From a virus, in the IMG/VR virus record IMGVR_UViG_3300012000_000001, positions 133,027 through 197,026 of that record: DNA of 64,000 nucleotides; one strand, written 5' to 3'. Positions 8,032 to 16,892 of this stretch are shown here, one piece after another; positions within the stretch are counted from its first letter, which is position 1, and the number at the start of each line of letters is the position of its first letter. A program made the translations under genes and the position numbers. A model generated the notes under the pieces. It saw only the letters and a list, made by a program, of their open reading frames with translations, made no database searches and was not told the DNA's origin.

Positions 8032-8606
8032 TATTTCACCTCATAGATCCAACAATATTCTTGAGTTTTAATATTGTGAACACCTAGTATTTCGTTAACA
8101 GCAGTATTAACTCCAGGCCATCCGTGATTATAGTCATGTCCAGCCAATATTCCACCCTTCTTAACTTTAGGTAGCCATGCTAATATATCTTCATGAACAC
8201 AGCTATATTCGTGACAAGCATCTATAAAAACTATATCAACAGATTCGTTCTCAAATAATTTTGATGCTTCTATTGAGTTAGATTTTATATTACGAATATA
8301 TTGGCTTACGCTTGATGTATTATTAAGATAAGTAGAGTATAGCTCACTAATATTAGTGTTAAAATGCGGGGATGATTTATCAATGTTTTCAGCTGATCCT
8401 TCCCAAGTATCTATGGCATAGAATTCTATGGTTTTATTAGAATTAGCTATCTCTACTGCCATATATGCTGTACTTTGTCCTTTATAACTGCCTATTTCTA
8501 CTATTGATCCGCCATCATTTAGTCTATGAACAAAAGATGTGTATAGCATAGGAAACGTGAACCAGTTCTCTGGAAATTTATTGCGATCATAATAAAAATG
8601 ATTTAT
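8031..8606 (-). CDS. Class I SAM methyltransferase, probably starting at an ATA codon
   Basis: SAM-binding motif I is GGSIVEIGSYKGQSTAYMA, motif post-I includes FYAIDTWEGS, and VDIVFIDACHEYSCVHEDI holds acidic residues of the active site; GILAGHDYNHGWPG follows. This is the Methyltransf_24 type that often modifies sugars or is fused to glycosyltransferases. The first ATG is at 8549, but the frame stays open upstream and encodes NHFYYDRNKFPENWFTFP, which I recognise as the normal N-terminus of this family. The only plausible initiator there is ATA at 8604-8606, placed 8 bases after a good AAGGAG and overlapping the upstream TAA. Confidence 0.75.
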   Translation of the reverse strand: MNHFYYDRNKFPENWFTFPMLYTSFVHRLNDGGSIVEIGSYKGQSTAYMAVEIANSNKTIEFYAIDTWEGSAENIDKSSPHFNTNISELYSTYLNNTSSVSQYIRNIKSNSIEASKLFENESVDIVFIDACHEYSCVHEDILAWLPKVKKGGILAGHDYNHGWPGVNTAVNEILGVHNIKTQEYCWIYEVK

Positions 8607-9376
8607 ATTATGGTCTCCTTAAATACGTTTGCGTCTAATTGATTAGAGTCAAAATTATGCCATAAAGAGTTATACAGTTCTGGCGTGAAGTGTATATTTT
8701 TAATATCACTCCAATGCTCTATAGTATAAATAGGTAATTGGTGTTTCTCTTTGAGATATCTAATATTATATGTGTTTTCTGCAATCGGTATTGCTTTTAA
8801 ATATAAGGATTCCCAAATTCTATGGGAGTCTATTCCGTTCCCGAGTGGACATACATTAAAATAAGTCTTAGCTAGTTTTGTTGTATATTCATGAAAAGAT
8901 ATATTGTTTTCAAAATATTGTGAATCTATATTTTGTAAACACAAACTTCGCTGTTTTAGATTTGTGTGTACATTAAAGTTAGCATATAATATAAACTCTT
9001 TATTATAATTAATATTGAAGGTGTTTTGTAATATATCTACATCACCGTGTGGCCATTCGATATTGGCTATACCTATTGGTATGGGAACTAATTTAGAATG
9101 AGCATAGTCAACGTTTTGAGCATACCACGTTTTTAGATAAGAATACTCTAAATAGTGTTTATGATTATGGTTGATACCATGATCACTATTGTGAGTAATT
9201 AAATTAAATTCATAATTAGGTAATTGATTACTATTAAAAAATAAATGAATATAGTCTGTTTTAACAAAAAATGTTGGACAATTATTACTTTTTACAGATT
9301 GGTTTTCTCGAAAGCCATGTTCATCTAAGACATAGTCACAGATCGATTTGAAAAAATGCCCAGTAATAAAATTCAT
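8603..9376 (-). CDS. Exostosin-like glycosyltransferase
   Basis: 257 aa. The segment YFNVCPLGNGIDSHRIWESL, then YLKAIPIAEN, near residues 165-197 matches the signature of exostosin-type (GT47-like) glycosyltransferases, where the ExLxxGxIPI stretch lines the donor site. The N-terminal half is less conserved (HLFFNSNQLPNYEFNLITHN, then KLVPIPIGIANIEWPHGD). The stop overlaps the unusual start of the methyltransferase. Likely part of the surface-glycan pathway. Confidence 0.72.
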   Translation of the reverse strand: MNFITGHFFKSICDYVLDEHGFRENQSVKSNNCPTFFVKTDYIHLFFNSNQLPNYEFNLITHNSDHGINHNHKHYLEYSYLKTWYAQNVDYAHSKLVPIPIGIANIEWPHGDVDILQNTFNINYNKEFILYANFNVHTNLKQRSLCLQNIDSQYFENNISFHEYTTKLAKTYFNVCPLGNGIDSHRIWESLYLKAIPIAENTYNIRYLKEKHQLPIYTIEHWSDIKNIHFTPELYNSLWHNFDSNQLDANVFKETII

Positions 9377-10224
9377 AGAATCTCTGCAAAATTTTTGGAA
9401 TGTATGTGGGCATTGTAAATGGGTACAAATTGATTGTTATAATGAATAAATAATTTTTTATTAATTAAATGAATATTAAATTGTGAAAAATTCACTACAC
9501 AAGTTTCATTAATAAAGCCTTTTGTATTATTGGGCTGAGTAGAGTCTAGAATATCTATTCCATATAAATATTGGCCTATGGCAGCACCGTCGAATACCCC
9601 AGCAAAGTCCTGATGCATATTTCCAAAATTGATATTTAATTGAGGATCAACCAAATCGAATGTAATAATAGGTAGATTAGTAACAACATCTCTATGTTTC
9701 TGAAAATATAATGCCAAATTTCTCATATCGTCTAGATTGTTATTTGTATAAACAAAATTTGCTATTCTATTCGAAGCAATAGTGTTTCTATACCATATGA
9801 TAGAGGGCACGCATCTAAACGAATGATCCAATACTATTGCCGTATCATATTGAGATTTTTCTAATATATCGGTAGAATTTTGCAGGTTAGAGAGGGTGGC
9901 GATGTCGTTTTCTATATGCCAAAAAGAATACAGTTTTTCTTTTCTAGCATAGTTATCTATTAAAATAAATCTGGAAGAGGTTCTGGGAAAAAATCCATCT
10001 CTAAAAGATGTATCATAATTATTAATACTATATGTTGCATATCGTTCGTCTGTTATAGAATCTAAATCTATTAAAATTACGTCGGGACTGAGTATTAGAT
10101 GATGAAACTTTGTTTCTAAGATCAGATGAACACGAAAGCCTTCTCTGTGGGCTAGGGCTATACAGTCGTTTATATGGAAAGGAAACTGTGATCCACTATG
10201 AACCAAAATTAAATCTGTAGCCAT
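9373..10224 (-). CDS. Probable glycosyltransferase-like protein
   Basis: 283 aa, not firmly assigned. The N-terminus (LILVHSGSQFPFHINDCI) looks like a Rossmann start. The stretch FAGVFDGAAIGQYLYGIDI, then an alpha/beta end with NGQ-type FIHYNNQFVPIYNAHIHSK, resembles an uncharacterised group of viral and bacterial sugar enzymes in which FDGAAIGQYLGG is conserved. It is flanked on both sides by glycosyltransferases with 4-base or zero spacing, so a glycan role is likely from context. Confidence 0.55.
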   Translation of the reverse strand: MATDLILVHSGSQFPFHINDCIALAHREGFRVHLILETKFHHLILSPDVILIDLDSITDERYATYSINNYDTSFRDGFFPRTSSRFILIDNYARKEKLYSFWHIENDIATLSNLQNSTDILEKSQYDTAIVLDHSFRCVPSIIWYRNTIASNRIANFVYTNNNLDDMRNLALYFQKHRDVVTNLPIITFDLVDPQLNINFGNMHQDFAGVFDGAAIGQYLYGIDILDSTQPNNTKGFINETCVVNFSQFNIHLINKKLFIHYNNQFVPIYNAHIHSKNFAEIL

Positions 10225-11061
10225 TTAAAACGTATCCGTTATTCGGTTGTTGAGATATAGCTTTTGATGAAAGTATTTGATATCATTAAAAAAATACAGA
10301 TTACTAGAAGACAATAAAGAATTTAATCCTATATAACGAATACTGGCATCGCCCCATCGATACATATATATGCCACCAGAATTATCAATAAAATTATAAA
10401 AGTTTTGATAATCTTCTCCTCTAAACCAATCCATATCAAAAATTTCAAAATTAGTATAAAAAACTCTGTTTTTATGAAATTGTAGGTTTTGAGATTTAAA
10501 TATGTCGTCTTTATGAATATTTTTAAAATACTGTTCACTTAGTTCCCAGAGATTACAGACTACCCCAGGATGATCATGTTGAATATTAATATAACCATAT
10601 ATAGCTTTTTCATTGTTCATTCTATCAAAAACATTATATGGTATTTCGTCTAATATAAATGAATCTGTATCTAGTCTCCATATGTATCTATATTGCATAA
10701 GTCTTGATTGCTTAAAAATTTCTCCAGCAAAAAATCTACACATATGCCTATAGCCAAGAGAAAACCCTTGAGCCGCTGGGAAGTCTGGGTGGGGAAAATA
10801 CTCTGGGATTTGTGCAATTATTTCTGATGAATAATTTGGAGTACTAAAAGTAATTGGCTCAAAATATATAGAAATATTTTGTAAACTATTCTTTAATAAA
10901 GCTAATTCTGAAAAGGGAAAATCTGGCTCATAGAAACAAATAATATCACATGAATGTTTAAGATAATAATTATTTATTAATAATGGAATAGATTTTCTAA
11001 AATTAAGAATATCTTTGCTATTATTATTAAGCAAGTAGACTATTGCTGAGGGGCATCCCAT
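10225..11061 (-). CDS. GT15-like alpha-1,2-mannosyltransferase (Kre2/Mnt1 type)
   Basis: 278 aa. It shows the GT15 landmarks in order: FSLGYRHMCRFFAGEIF, then YRYIWRLDTDSFILDEIPY (the Mn-binding region, equivalent to YYWRVEP), IYGYINIQHDHPG, FYTNFEIFDMDWFRGEDY, and GGIYMYRWGDASIRYIG followed by FNDIKYFH. In fungi this family adds mannose from GDP-mannose to O- and N-linked glycans in the Golgi. The catalytic nucleophile region (NFEI glutamate) is kept. No signal anchor is present, as expected for a cytoplasmic phage enzyme. A GT15 enzyme outside eukaryotes is unusual. Confidence 0.82.
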   Translation of the reverse strand: MGCPSAIVYLLNNNSKDILNFRKSIPLLINNYYLKHSCDIICFYEPDFPFSELALLKNSLQNISIYFEPITFSTPNYSSEIIAQIPEYFPHPDFPAAQGFSLGYRHMCRFFAGEIFKQSRLMQYRYIWRLDTDSFILDEIPYNVFDRMNNEKAIYGYINIQHDHPGVVCNLWELSEQYFKNIHKDDIFKSQNLQFHKNRVFYTNFEIFDMDWFRGEDYQNFYNFIDNSGGIYMYRWGDASIRYIGLNSLLSSSNLYFFNDIKYFHQKLYLNNRITDTF

Positions 11062-11062
11062 A

Positions 11063-11632
11063 TTATTCTCTATGTTTAGGTGGATAATTATATACTATGA
11101 CGTTGAACTGTCCCCATATGTCATTAATGAGATCAGACACGAATGGCCAATTACCACCAGCTAGTCCGCTACCAAATTTTGGACAATGTATTTCAATTTT
11201 CTCTGTTTTATTTACATAACCGGTTTTAGTAGCTATATACTGAGATAACGAATTCATAGACTTAACTAGAGCTAGATAGTTTAAAGGTCTCATGTTATTT
11301 TGACTCTTAATACCATTTTGGGCTATCATATTAACAAAAAATAACTTATGTCTAAATTTATTGTCTTCATATACTTTTAGTATTTGACTATAGCCCAAAT
11401 TATTTTTTAGAAAATGCTTACCAAGTAAATGATAGTCTTGCTTGACTGTTGGGTATTTTTCGGCGATTTGAGCTGCAAATCCTGCACCAAATAAGTCTAT
11501 ATTGTTACATACATGCGGCACAAAGACTGTACAGCCATTATTTCCGCAGGTTACGCGGTCTCTAATAACATCAAATAAGTTGTGATTTGAAGAAATATAA
11601 TTGGGTAAGGTTTTATTAATTTTGGTTGACAT
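11063..11632 (-). CDS. Macro-domain protein (ADP-ribose-1''-phosphate phosphatase/TARG-like)
   Basis: 189 aa. Characteristic macro-domain elements: HVCNNIDLFGAGFAAQIAEKYP (ADP-ribose-binding N/G-rich loop), KLFFVNMIAQNGI, and the phosphate loop CPKFGSGLAGGNW, followed by DIWGQFNVIVYNY. This set is typical of the Poa1p/TARG1 branch, which removes ADP-ribose groups or dephosphorylates ADP-ribose-1''-phosphate. In a phage it could reverse host ADP-ribosylation-based defence or recycle products of RNA-end repair. It is the first gene left of the divergent region's small hypotheticals. Confidence 0.85.
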   Translation of the reverse strand: MSTKINKTLPNYISSNHNLFDVIRDRVTCGNNGCTVFVPHVCNNIDLFGAGFAAQIAEKYPTVKQDYHLLGKHFLKNNLGYSQILKVYEDNKFRHKLFFVNMIAQNGIKSQNNMRPLNYLALVKSMNSLSQYIATKTGYVNKTEKIEIHCPKFGSGLAGGNWPFVSDLINDIWGQFNVIVYNYPPKHRE

Positions 11633-11636
11633 TATA

Positions 11637-11888
11637 TTACCTTTGAATTTTTGGCCATTTGCCCATAGGACACTCTTGATCGGCCCAGGCTAATTTATTT
11701 AAAAACTTTTTTTGTTGACTGATAAAACACCCACAAATATTACATTGACTTTTAATTTTATTAAATTCTTCGCAACCTAAGCATATATTGTGTCTATAAA
11801 GAATTTCCTGTTTGGTGCTTTTAGGAAAACCACCATAAATATGAAATAATAAAGACTTAATAAATGTTTTTAGTCTAATTAACCACAT
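11637..11888 (-). CDS. Small zinc-finger-like protein, 83 aa
   Basis: Four or more cysteines in the pattern CLGCEEFNKIKSQCNICGC, with a later CPMGKW, form a small zinc-binding knuckle seen in a widespread uncharacterised phage family. The N-terminal 25 residues are basic and hydrophobic (LIRLKTFIKSLLFHIYGG) and may touch membrane. Its start overlaps the next gene's stop by 14 bases. Function unknown. Confidence 0.7.
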   Translation of the reverse strand: MWLIRLKTFIKSLLFHIYGGFPKSTKQEILYRHNICLGCEEFNKIKSQCNICGCFISQQKKFLNKLAWADQECPMGKWPKIQR

Positions 11889-12117
11889 CTTTTTTTCTTT
11901 CTTTTATGGCAACAATATTAGATTCTTTATCTACGGTAAAAATATCTATAGGGTCTATCATCGTATCCGGAGCCACCCAATGAGTAGTGCCGTCTATTAA
12001 CGAGACACATAAGCGAGAACCATTCTGCTTATAGTCTGTGGTGACTATGTATTGTTTACCATTATATTGATAACAATCACCAATTAATAATTCTTCTATA
12101 TATTTCATATTAATCAA
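11875..12117 (-). CDS. Hypothetical protein, 80 aa, small beta-barrel-like
   Basis: Unrecognised. The pattern IGDCYQYNGKQYIVTTDY, then SRLCVSLIDGTTHWVAPDTMI suggests a small SH3-like beta barrel, as in many phage accessory proteins. The preferred start may be the second Met (residue 4). It overlaps both neighbours by a few bases. Confidence 0.6.
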   Translation of the reverse strand: MINMKYIEELLIGDCYQYNGKQYIVTTDYKQNGSRLCVSLIDGTTHWVAPDTMIDPIDIFTVDKESNIVAIKERKKDVVN

Positions 12118-12308
12118 TGATTGTAATATCTATCCCAGTCTTCCCACTCTTCGTCTTGGTAGTTCGCTTTTTTTCTTTTGATTTGATTATTAATATCTTT
12201 TGCAGAAAAATCGGAATCCTCGTAACTTTTTTTGTTACGCTTATTCTTATTTTTTTCTCTCTTAGAGCTTTTTCTGTCGTTATCGAAAAATTCGTTGTTG
12301 TGTTTCAT
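12114..12308 (-). CDS. Small charged protein, 64 aa
   Basis: Low-complexity, strongly charged protein with a basic centre (KREKNKNKRNKK) and an acidic, Trp-containing end (DEEWEDWDRYY). Probably disordered. It is the first gene of the leftward transcript that starts in the divergent region at 12309-12477. No family recognised. Confidence 0.55.
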   Translation of the reverse strand: MKHNNEFFDNDRKSSKREKNKNKRNKKSYEDSDFSAKDINNQIKRKKANYQDEEWEDWDRYYNH

Positions 12309-12340
12309 TTAAGTGATAGTCGCCAAAAGTATCTGATGGT

Positions 12341-12368
12341 ATAGTAATGCACCAAGTGGACGTGTCAA
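12341..12368 (-). promoter_or_regulatory. Sigma-70-type promoter (minus) in divergent region
   Basis: Perfect TTGACA -35 (12363-12368), 16-base spacer, weak -10 TACTAT (12341-12346). It would start transcription of the small-protein and glycosyltransferase genes to the left. Confidence 0.5.
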
Positions 12369-12393
12369 CTCTTTTTTTAGCATGGTACGCAAC

Positions 12394-12422
12394 TTGACCA
12401 ACCCTCCAGACTGGATTAATAT
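12394..12422 (+). promoter_or_regulatory. Sigma-70-type promoter (plus) in divergent region
   Basis: TTGACC (12394-12399), 17-base spacer, TAATAT (12417-12422). It lies inside the apparent 5' extension of the next plus-strand frame and so supports the later start at 12478. Confidence 0.45.
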
Positions 12423-12477
12423 TATGCAGGCCGGTGGACAATATCTATTATTCTTACTTACACCTCCTCTCTACCAC

Positions 12478-14139
12478 ATGCTTAAAACAACTATCGTTAC
12501 TGGAATATGGGATCTTGGTAGAGATTCTCTAGGTGAGGGCTGGAGTAGGTCTTTCGAACACTACAAAGATAAGTTCTCACAACTGCTACAATCTTTAAAA
12601 GATGTTCAGCTAATAGTATTTATAGACCCGAAGCATGAAGATATAGTCTGGAAATATAGATCTCCAACTAATACTGTTGTTTATCATCATTCAGCAGATA
12701 ATTTTGATAACAATTTTTTCCCATTCAGGCCACAAATAGAAAAAATAAGAACAAATGAGCAGTGGTTGTCTCAAGCTGGATGGTTAAAGGATAGTACGCA
12801 AGCTAAATTACCACTTTACAATCCGATGGTAATGAGTAAAATGTTCCTTCTGCATAATGCGAAAATATTCAATCCATTTAATAGTGAATATATGTATTGG
12901 CTAGATGGTGGAATATGCAATACTGTTCACCCTGGATATTTTAGCCATGACAACGTAATAGAAAAAATACAAAATTTAACTAAAAAGTTTCTATTTATAT
13001 GTTTCCCATATGAAACTAATAGCGAGATACATGGATTCGATATCTCTAAAATGAGAGAATATTCGAAAAATGATAATGTTAATCGGGTTGCTCGCGGTGG
13101 GTTTTTCGGTGGGCATATAGATTATATTTCTGAAGCCAATAATTTATACTACTCTCTTTTAGCGGATACCCTATCTAATGGACTAATGGGTACTGAAGAA
13201 AGTATTTTTACTATTATGACCTATTTACAACCAGAAGTATATCAATACGAAAGCATTAATGGTGATGGGTTAATTTCTACATTTTTTGAAAAAGTCAAAA
13301 ATCGTGAAACAACAATAGAGCAGGCTCAGCAAAGTAATCCTAGAAAAAAGCATACCAATAGCGATACTGTGCTCTACATTAATGCTTTTAATTCACCAGA
13401 ACAATTGCAAATGGTTTTGGATAGTTTTGAAAAATATGACAATTCATTTATTGCCCAAACTAAAAAGATATTAATTAACAATACAACAAATAATGAATTA
13501 TTTCCGCAATACGACGCTATATGCTCAAAATATTCATTTGCAGAACATATAAAAAAGGGAAATCTTGGAGTATGTAGGGCAAGACAATTTGCAGCCGAGC
13601 ATTTCGCCGATTTGGGTTCCAAATATATGATATTTTTTGAAGACGATATGTTGCTGGATTATTCTAGGGCTAAATGTGATTTTGGTTTCTGCAAACCAGC
13701 CCAAAATCTACTGCACTCTTTAATTCGTATAATGGATAATGAAGAATATGATTTTCTTAAATTTAGCTTTAGTGAGTTTTATGGACACAACGGAGAACAG
13801 TGGAGTTGGCATAATGTTCCATCTGATTTGAGGGTTAAATATTTTGGTGGAACGACTAAAAGACCTCTAACCAAGTTCACAGTGATAAAATCTTATAATG
13901 GTCTTCCATATGCTGAAGGAGAGATTTACTATTCTAACTGGCCCCATATTATAGATCAAGAAGGTAATCAAAAGCTGTTTTTAGACACTAAATGGGATAG
14001 ACCATTTGAACAAACTTGGATGAGTCACATATATACCCTAACAGTTAATGGTGTTGTTAAGCCCGCTATATTACTAGCTAGTCCAATTACACATAATAGA
14101 GTACATTTTTATGAAGCGACAGAACGTAAAGAAAACTAA
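12478..14139 (+). CDS. Two-domain glycosyltransferase-like protein (HtrL/YibB + GT2-like)
   Basis: 553 aa from the ATG at 12478. The frame is open back to 12382, but the N-terminal family motif MLKTTIVTGIWDLGR begins at 12478 and a promoter lies upstream of it. Domain 1 (residues about 1-290) resembles the HtrL/YibB family (YNPMVMSKMFLL, MYWLDGGICNTVHP). Domain 2 (about 320-553) looks like a GT-A transferase: LYINAFNSPEQLQMVLDSF, then GNLGVCRARQFAAEHF and FFEDDMLL with a DD metal motif. First gene of the plus-strand sugar block; its end overlaps the next gene by 29 bases. Confidence 0.75.
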   Translation: MLKTTIVTGIWDLGRDSLGEGWSRSFEHYKDKFSQLLQSLKDVQLIVFIDPKHEDIVWKYRSPTNTVVYHHSADNFDNNFFPFRPQIEKIRTNEQWLSQAGWLKDSTQAKLPLYNPMVMSKMFLLHNAKIFNPFNSEYMYWLDGGICNTVHPGYFSHDNVIEKIQNLTKKFLFICFPYETNSEIHGFDISKMREYSKNDNVNRVARGGFFGGHIDYISEANNLYYSLLADTLSNGLMGTEESIFTIMTYLQPEVYQYESINGDGLISTFFEKVKNRETTIEQAQQSNPRKKHTNSDTVLYINAFNSPEQLQMVLDSFEKYDNSFIAQTKKILINNTTNNELFPQYDAICSKYSFAEHIKKGNLGVCRARQFAAEHFADLGSKYMIFFEDDMLLDYSRAKCDFGFCKPAQNLLHSLIRIMDNEEYDFLKFSFSEFYGHNGEQWSWHNVPSDLRVKYFGGTTKRPLTKFTVIKSYNGLPYAEGEIYYSNWPHIIDQEGNQKLFLDTKWDRPFEQTWMSHIYTLTVNGVVKPAILLASPITHNRVHFYEATERKEN

Positions 14140-15424
14140 GGTTATCAAACCGAAGTCCAAATTAAATAACCAAGAAACTATATTTGTGCAAATAGCGGCT
14201 TATAGAGACCCTCAACTATTACCGACTCTAAGGGATTTATTTAACAAAGCCAAATATCCACAAAATATTACCGTGGGCATATGCTGGCAACATTGTTCTT
14301 CCGATGAGTGGGACACACTTGAAGAGTTTCGTGATGATCCAAGAGTTAAAATTATTGATATAGATTATAAAACTAGCCAAGGAGTATGTTGGGCTAGAAA
14401 TTTAGTTCAGTCTTTATACAATAATGAAACATATACATTACAATTAGACAGCCATCATAGGTTTGTACAAAATTGGGATGCCACACTTATAGATATGCTA
14501 AAATATCTACAAAATAAGGGTCACCAAAAACCATTAATCACAGCCTATATACCAAGTTTTGATCCAGATAATGACCCAGCAAGCAGGGTACAAGAACCAT
14601 GGAAAATGAACTTTGATAGGTTCATACCAGAAGGAGCGGTTTTCTTTCTTCCTGCATCATTTGATGAGTGGGATGATAAAACGCAACCTCTACCAGCTAG
14701 ATTTTATAGTGCCCATTTTGCCTTTAGTGTTGGCGCTTTTTGTACAGAAGTTCCACATGATCCAGAATATTACTTTCATGGAGAGGAAATAAGCATAGCT
14801 GCTAGAGCATATACTCATGGATATGATCTTTTTCATCCTCATAAAGTGGTGTGTTGGCACGAATATACGCGAAAAGGTAGAACAAAACAATGGGATGATG
14901 ATAAGAAATGGTTTGAGAAAAATAATCTTTGTCATCTTAAAAATCGTAAATTGTTTGAAATGGATGGAGAAAAAAGAGATATAGATTTTGGAAAATATGG
15001 ATTCGGTTCAGTGAGAACTTTAAGAGACTATGAAAAATATAGCGGCTTATCCTTTGGAAAAAGAGCAATCCAAAAAAGAGTTCAGGAACATAAAGCTCCC
15101 CCAGATCCAGAAACCTCAAATTTATCAGACGAAGAATTTGATAAAAAATTAATGAAAATTTTCAAACATTGTATAGATATTCAGTACGGACAAGTTCCAG
15201 AAAATGATTATGATTTTTGGGCCGTTGCTTTTAAAGATCAAAACGGAGTAGATATTTATCGGCAAGATGCTGATAAAGATGAAATATTGCGAATGAAGAA
15301 TGATCCCGATGGTTATTGTAAAGTATGGAGAGAATTTCAAACAGAAATTAAGCCATCTAGCTGGATTGTTTGGCCACATAGTATTAGTAAAGGATGGGCT
15401 GATCCAATTATTGGTGGCCTATAA
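14111..15424 (+). CDS. GlcNAc-transferase-like glycosyltransferase (PF11397 type)
   Basis: 437 aa. TIFVQIAAYRDPQLLPTLRD, GVCWARNLVQSLYN, YTLQLDSHHRFVQNWD and FYFHGEEISIAARAYTHGYD match the Skp1-type GlcNAc-transferase family (GT60, PF11397). The DSH motif is the metal site and HGEE the acceptor/catalytic region. In eukaryotes it adds GlcNAc to hydroxyproline; bacterial and viral members act on unknown acceptors. The last 130 residues form an extra alpha/beta region with no family I recognise. Such an enzyme beside Thr/Pro-rich proteins (20.7-24.4 kb) could point to virion glycosylation. Confidence 0.8.
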   Translation: MKRQNVKKTKVIKPKSKLNNQETIFVQIAAYRDPQLLPTLRDLFNKAKYPQNITVGICWQHCSSDEWDTLEEFRDDPRVKIIDIDYKTSQGVCWARNLVQSLYNNETYTLQLDSHHRFVQNWDATLIDMLKYLQNKGHQKPLITAYIPSFDPDNDPASRVQEPWKMNFDRFIPEGAVFFLPASFDEWDDKTQPLPARFYSAHFAFSVGAFCTEVPHDPEYYFHGEEISIAARAYTHGYDLFHPHKVVCWHEYTRKGRTKQWDDDKKWFEKNNLCHLKNRKLFEMDGEKRDIDFGKYGFGSVRTLRDYEKYSGLSFGKRAIQKRVQEHKAPPDPETSNLSDEEFDKKLMKIFKHCIDIQYGQVPENDYDFWAVAFKDQNGVDIYRQDADKDEILRMKNDPDGYCKVWREFQTEIKPSSWIVWPHSISKGWADPIIGGL

Positions 15425-15430
15425 TAGACT

Positions 15431-16210
15431 ATGATACTATGGCATAACAAGCCTCTGTGCTCGGCTGGTTTTGTTATTAATTTAGCTTCAAGACCAGACA
15501 GAAAAGCATCAGCCATTAAGGAACTAGAACAATCTGGTATTAGTGGATTTGAATTCTATAATGCTACAACCTTATCGGATCCAGACTGGCAAGCGTATGG
15601 ATGTACTCAAAGTCATCTAGATTTGTTTAAAATACAAATAGAAAATAATATTGATTATTTATTAATATTAGAAGATGATATACATACATCTTATACTTAT
15701 AGCACGCTTAATAAGATTACAAAAATAGATAAACAAATTAAGTATGCTCATAATTGTATTGATAGCTTTCATCATCTGAAACCCGATTTGCTATGGCTTG
15801 GCTCCAGAGTGGAACAAGATGTAGATTATTATGATGACTATATATCTTTTTCTAATAAAACTTTAACAGCCCATGCGTATATCAGTTCTTTGTCGTTGGC
15901 AAAGTTCTGTGTTGAAAACTTTAAATATAACGAGCATGGTCACCTGTCTTATAGATATCCTATAGACTTTTTCTTATCACAACTTAAAATTAAAACAGAT
16001 CATCAAATTATCAACAATATAAATAATAAAGCATTTGTCACCAATAATCTAGTTACTTCAGTTAGCAACTGTTTAATTTTTAATCAAAAACCCGGCTATT
16101 CTAATATTATTCATAAAGATATTGATTATGGGATATGGATAGCTGGTTGCCATGAACACTATTGTTTTAATCCGTTAAAAAATAAGATTAATTACCATGA
16201 ATACATTTGA
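15431..16210 (+). CDS. Glycosyltransferase family 25 (LPS-type)
   Basis: 259 aa. FVINLASRPDRKASAIKELE, FEFYNATTLSDPDWQAYGCT, GCTQSHLDLFKIQIENN and LLILEDDIHTSYTY are the ordered motifs of GT25 galactosyl/glucosyltransferases (EDD being the metal-binding motif). The C-terminal half is less conserved. Start ATG 15431, 6 bases after the previous stop; the stop overlaps the next gene by 14 bases. Confidence 0.85.
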   Translation: MILWHNKPLCSAGFVINLASRPDRKASAIKELEQSGISGFEFYNATTLSDPDWQAYGCTQSHLDLFKIQIENNIDYLLILEDDIHTSYTYSTLNKITKIDKQIKYAHNCIDSFHHLKPDLLWLGSRVEQDVDYYDDYISFSNKTLTAHAYISSLSLAKFCVENFKYNEHGHLSYRYPIDFFLSQLKIKTDHQIINNINNKAFVTNNLVTSVSNCLIFNQKPGYSNIIHKDIDYGIWIAGCHEHYCFNPLKNKINYHEYI

Positions 16211-16892
16211 TATTATTAAACATTGGGATGATAATTTAGTACAGTCTCATATTATGTCTGAATTAAATTATCTTATAAATTACTTTAAAAAGAGAAGCAC
16301 GACTAACATCAGATATTTGGATATTGGAGCCAATTGTGGAAGATATTGGAATGTTTTATCTCAGCATTTTACCGTTGATTATGCTATAATGGTCGAACCC
16401 TCAACAGAACTCCACAAGTATTTGTTGCATAAATTTAGAGATACTAATTTTTCTATATATAATTTTGTACTATCTGATCACGATAGTATGGTTAGTCTAG
16501 CAGATATTGATTTTAGTTTTTATACACAATTAGACAATAATATTAATTTAGGATTATCTAAATCTTACTTATCAGATAATAATAATAAAACACAATTATC
16601 AGCTGAAAATTTCTTTAATGACTATATATATTTTAATAATATTTATAAATTAGATCTCATTAAAATAGACACAGAAAATCGTGACTACCACATATTGAAA
16701 TCAATGACAAATGTACTCTCTAAATTAGAATCTAAACCTATAATTTGTTTTGAAAACAATTATCATAACGACATGACACAAGACGAGGCTCAGGCTATAT
16801 TAAACAATTTTACTAGTATCAATTTATATGAGCCAATTAATATTGCAGATATCAACTGGAGTAGTGTATTTTTATGCCCAATTCAAGCTTAA
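16197..16892 (+). CDS. FkbM-family methyltransferase
   Basis: 231 aa. Motif I is YLDIGANCGRYWNVLSQHF; AIMVEPSTELHKYL is the acidic SAM-ribose contact; IYNFVLSDHDSMVSL follows. LDLIKIDTENRDYHILKSM, then KPIICFENNYHN, completes the FkbM pattern (IKIDxEGxExxxLxG, where G is replaced here by N/R). Such enzymes usually O-methylate sugars. It sits in the middle of the plus-strand glycan operon. Confidence 0.85.
   Translation: MNTFDIIKHWDDNLVQSHIMSELNYLINYFKKRSTTNIRYLDIGANCGRYWNVLSQHFTVDYAIMVEPSTELHKYLLHKFRDTNFSIYNFVLSDHDSMVSLADIDFSFYTQLDNNINLGLSKSYLSDNNNKTQLSAENFFNDYIYFNNIYKLDLIKIDTENRDYHILKSMTNVLSKLESKPIICFENNYHNDMTQDEAQAILNNFTSINLYEPINIADINWSSVFLCPIQA

Noticed and set aside
12382-12477. Start of the plus-strand glycosyltransferase at 12382
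   Set aside because: A promoter lies inside this part and the family motif starts at 12478.
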